From contig MNZO01000043.1 in assembly GCA_001873665.1 (NCBI GenBank), forward strand, positions 1-6,016: a stretch of DNA of 6,016 nucleotides. Reading direction: 5' to 3'. A program made the translations under genes and the position numbers. A model generated the notes under the pieces. That model did no database searches and was not told the DNA's origin. It saw only the letters and a program-made list of their open reading frames with translations. Of the stretch, positions 5,904 to 6,016 are shown piece by piece; the first letter of the stretch is position 1, and each line of letters begins with the position of its first letter. Origin of the DNA: Candidatus Shapirobacteria bacterium CG2_30_35_20 (lineage in GTDB: Bacteria > Patescibacteriota > Microgenomatia > UBA12405).

Positions 5904-6016
5904 TTATATATTAAATTGTTTAATATTAACTATTTTTGAATCTTTGGGGTTAATTTCTGAAGACAACAGCAATAATTCTGAATTACCAAAATGAAAATCT
6001 ACTAACGCATCTTTCC
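5904..6016 (-). CDS. C-terminal fragment of an unrecognised gene, 5' end outside the window
   Basis: An open frame enters from the right edge and gives 36 residues (KDALVDFHFGNSELLLLSSE..., ending IVNIKQFNI) before TAA at 5904-5906. The other two minus-strand frames over this stretch hit stops early. The frame ends 3 nt before the HD hydrolase ATG, the spacing expected of neighbouring operon genes. I do not recognise the family. The visible tail is soluble, with a short hydrophobic stretch (ELLLL) flanked by charged residues. It could be a chance open frame, but the tight spacing favours a real gene. Confidence 0.6.
   Translation of the reverse strand, partial: KDALVDFHFGNSELLLLSSEINPKDSKIVNIKQFNI

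Noticed and set aside
1..6016. Alternative code with TGA read as glycine, as in some CPR lineages
   Set aside because: The long frames are open with TGA as a stop and glycine is written with GGN codons at conserved sites, so the standard code fits.

Overview
The window reads as chromosomal DNA from an AT-rich bacterium, most likely a member of the Candidate Phyla Radiation (Patescibacteria). The main clues are the SecA and seryl-tRNA synthetase sequences. SecA carries an insertion ending in HLKPISRREAY before the ADITYGTNNEFGFDYLRD block, which I recall from CPR and Chloroflexi SecA. SerRS has the 'NATVIT' type of motif 3. The lineage is an inference from remembered family features, not from a search. 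The standard genetic code fits: the four complete or nearly complete reading frames are open with TGA counted as a stop, and the visible stops are TAA and TAG.

All genes lie on the minus strand, so the reading order runs from high to low coordinates. It is: the 3' end of an unrecognised gene (5904-6016); a small HD-superfamily hydrolase (5313-5900), only 3 nt behind it; seryl-tRNA synthetase serS (3839-5104); the preprotein translocase ATPase secA (1001-3625); and a Fic-family protein (1-952) that runs off the left edge. The unknown gene and the HD gene look co-transcribed, and secA and fic are 48 bp apart. The other two gaps, 208 bp and 213 bp, hold structured or repeated DNA rather than genes. 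I see no functional pathway linking these genes. It looks like a housekeeping block (tRNA charging, protein export) with an accessory regulator (Fic) at its end.

The unusual content is mostly repeat-like. Between serS and secA is an imperfect palindrome of about 133 bp built from AATAACCAA / TTGGTTATT and CAATTACCAAT / ATTGGTAATTG arms, next to a second strong hairpin. Upstream of serS is a leader with nested inverted repeats. After the HD gene is a C5/G5 hairpin of a kind I remember as dispersed in many genomes. A GC-rich palindromic repeat, normally intergenic, sits in frame inside secA, where it encodes part of the linker before the zinc-binding tail. None of the four visible start codons has a recognisable Shine-Dalgarno sequence. 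The SerRS motif 3 is one residue short and lacks several usual residues.

I found no tRNA, rRNA, CRISPR array, transposase or phage gene. I do not see a clear new multi-gene system. The best leads are the repeat insertion inside secA, the palindromic family, the serS leader and the altered SerRS active-site motif.
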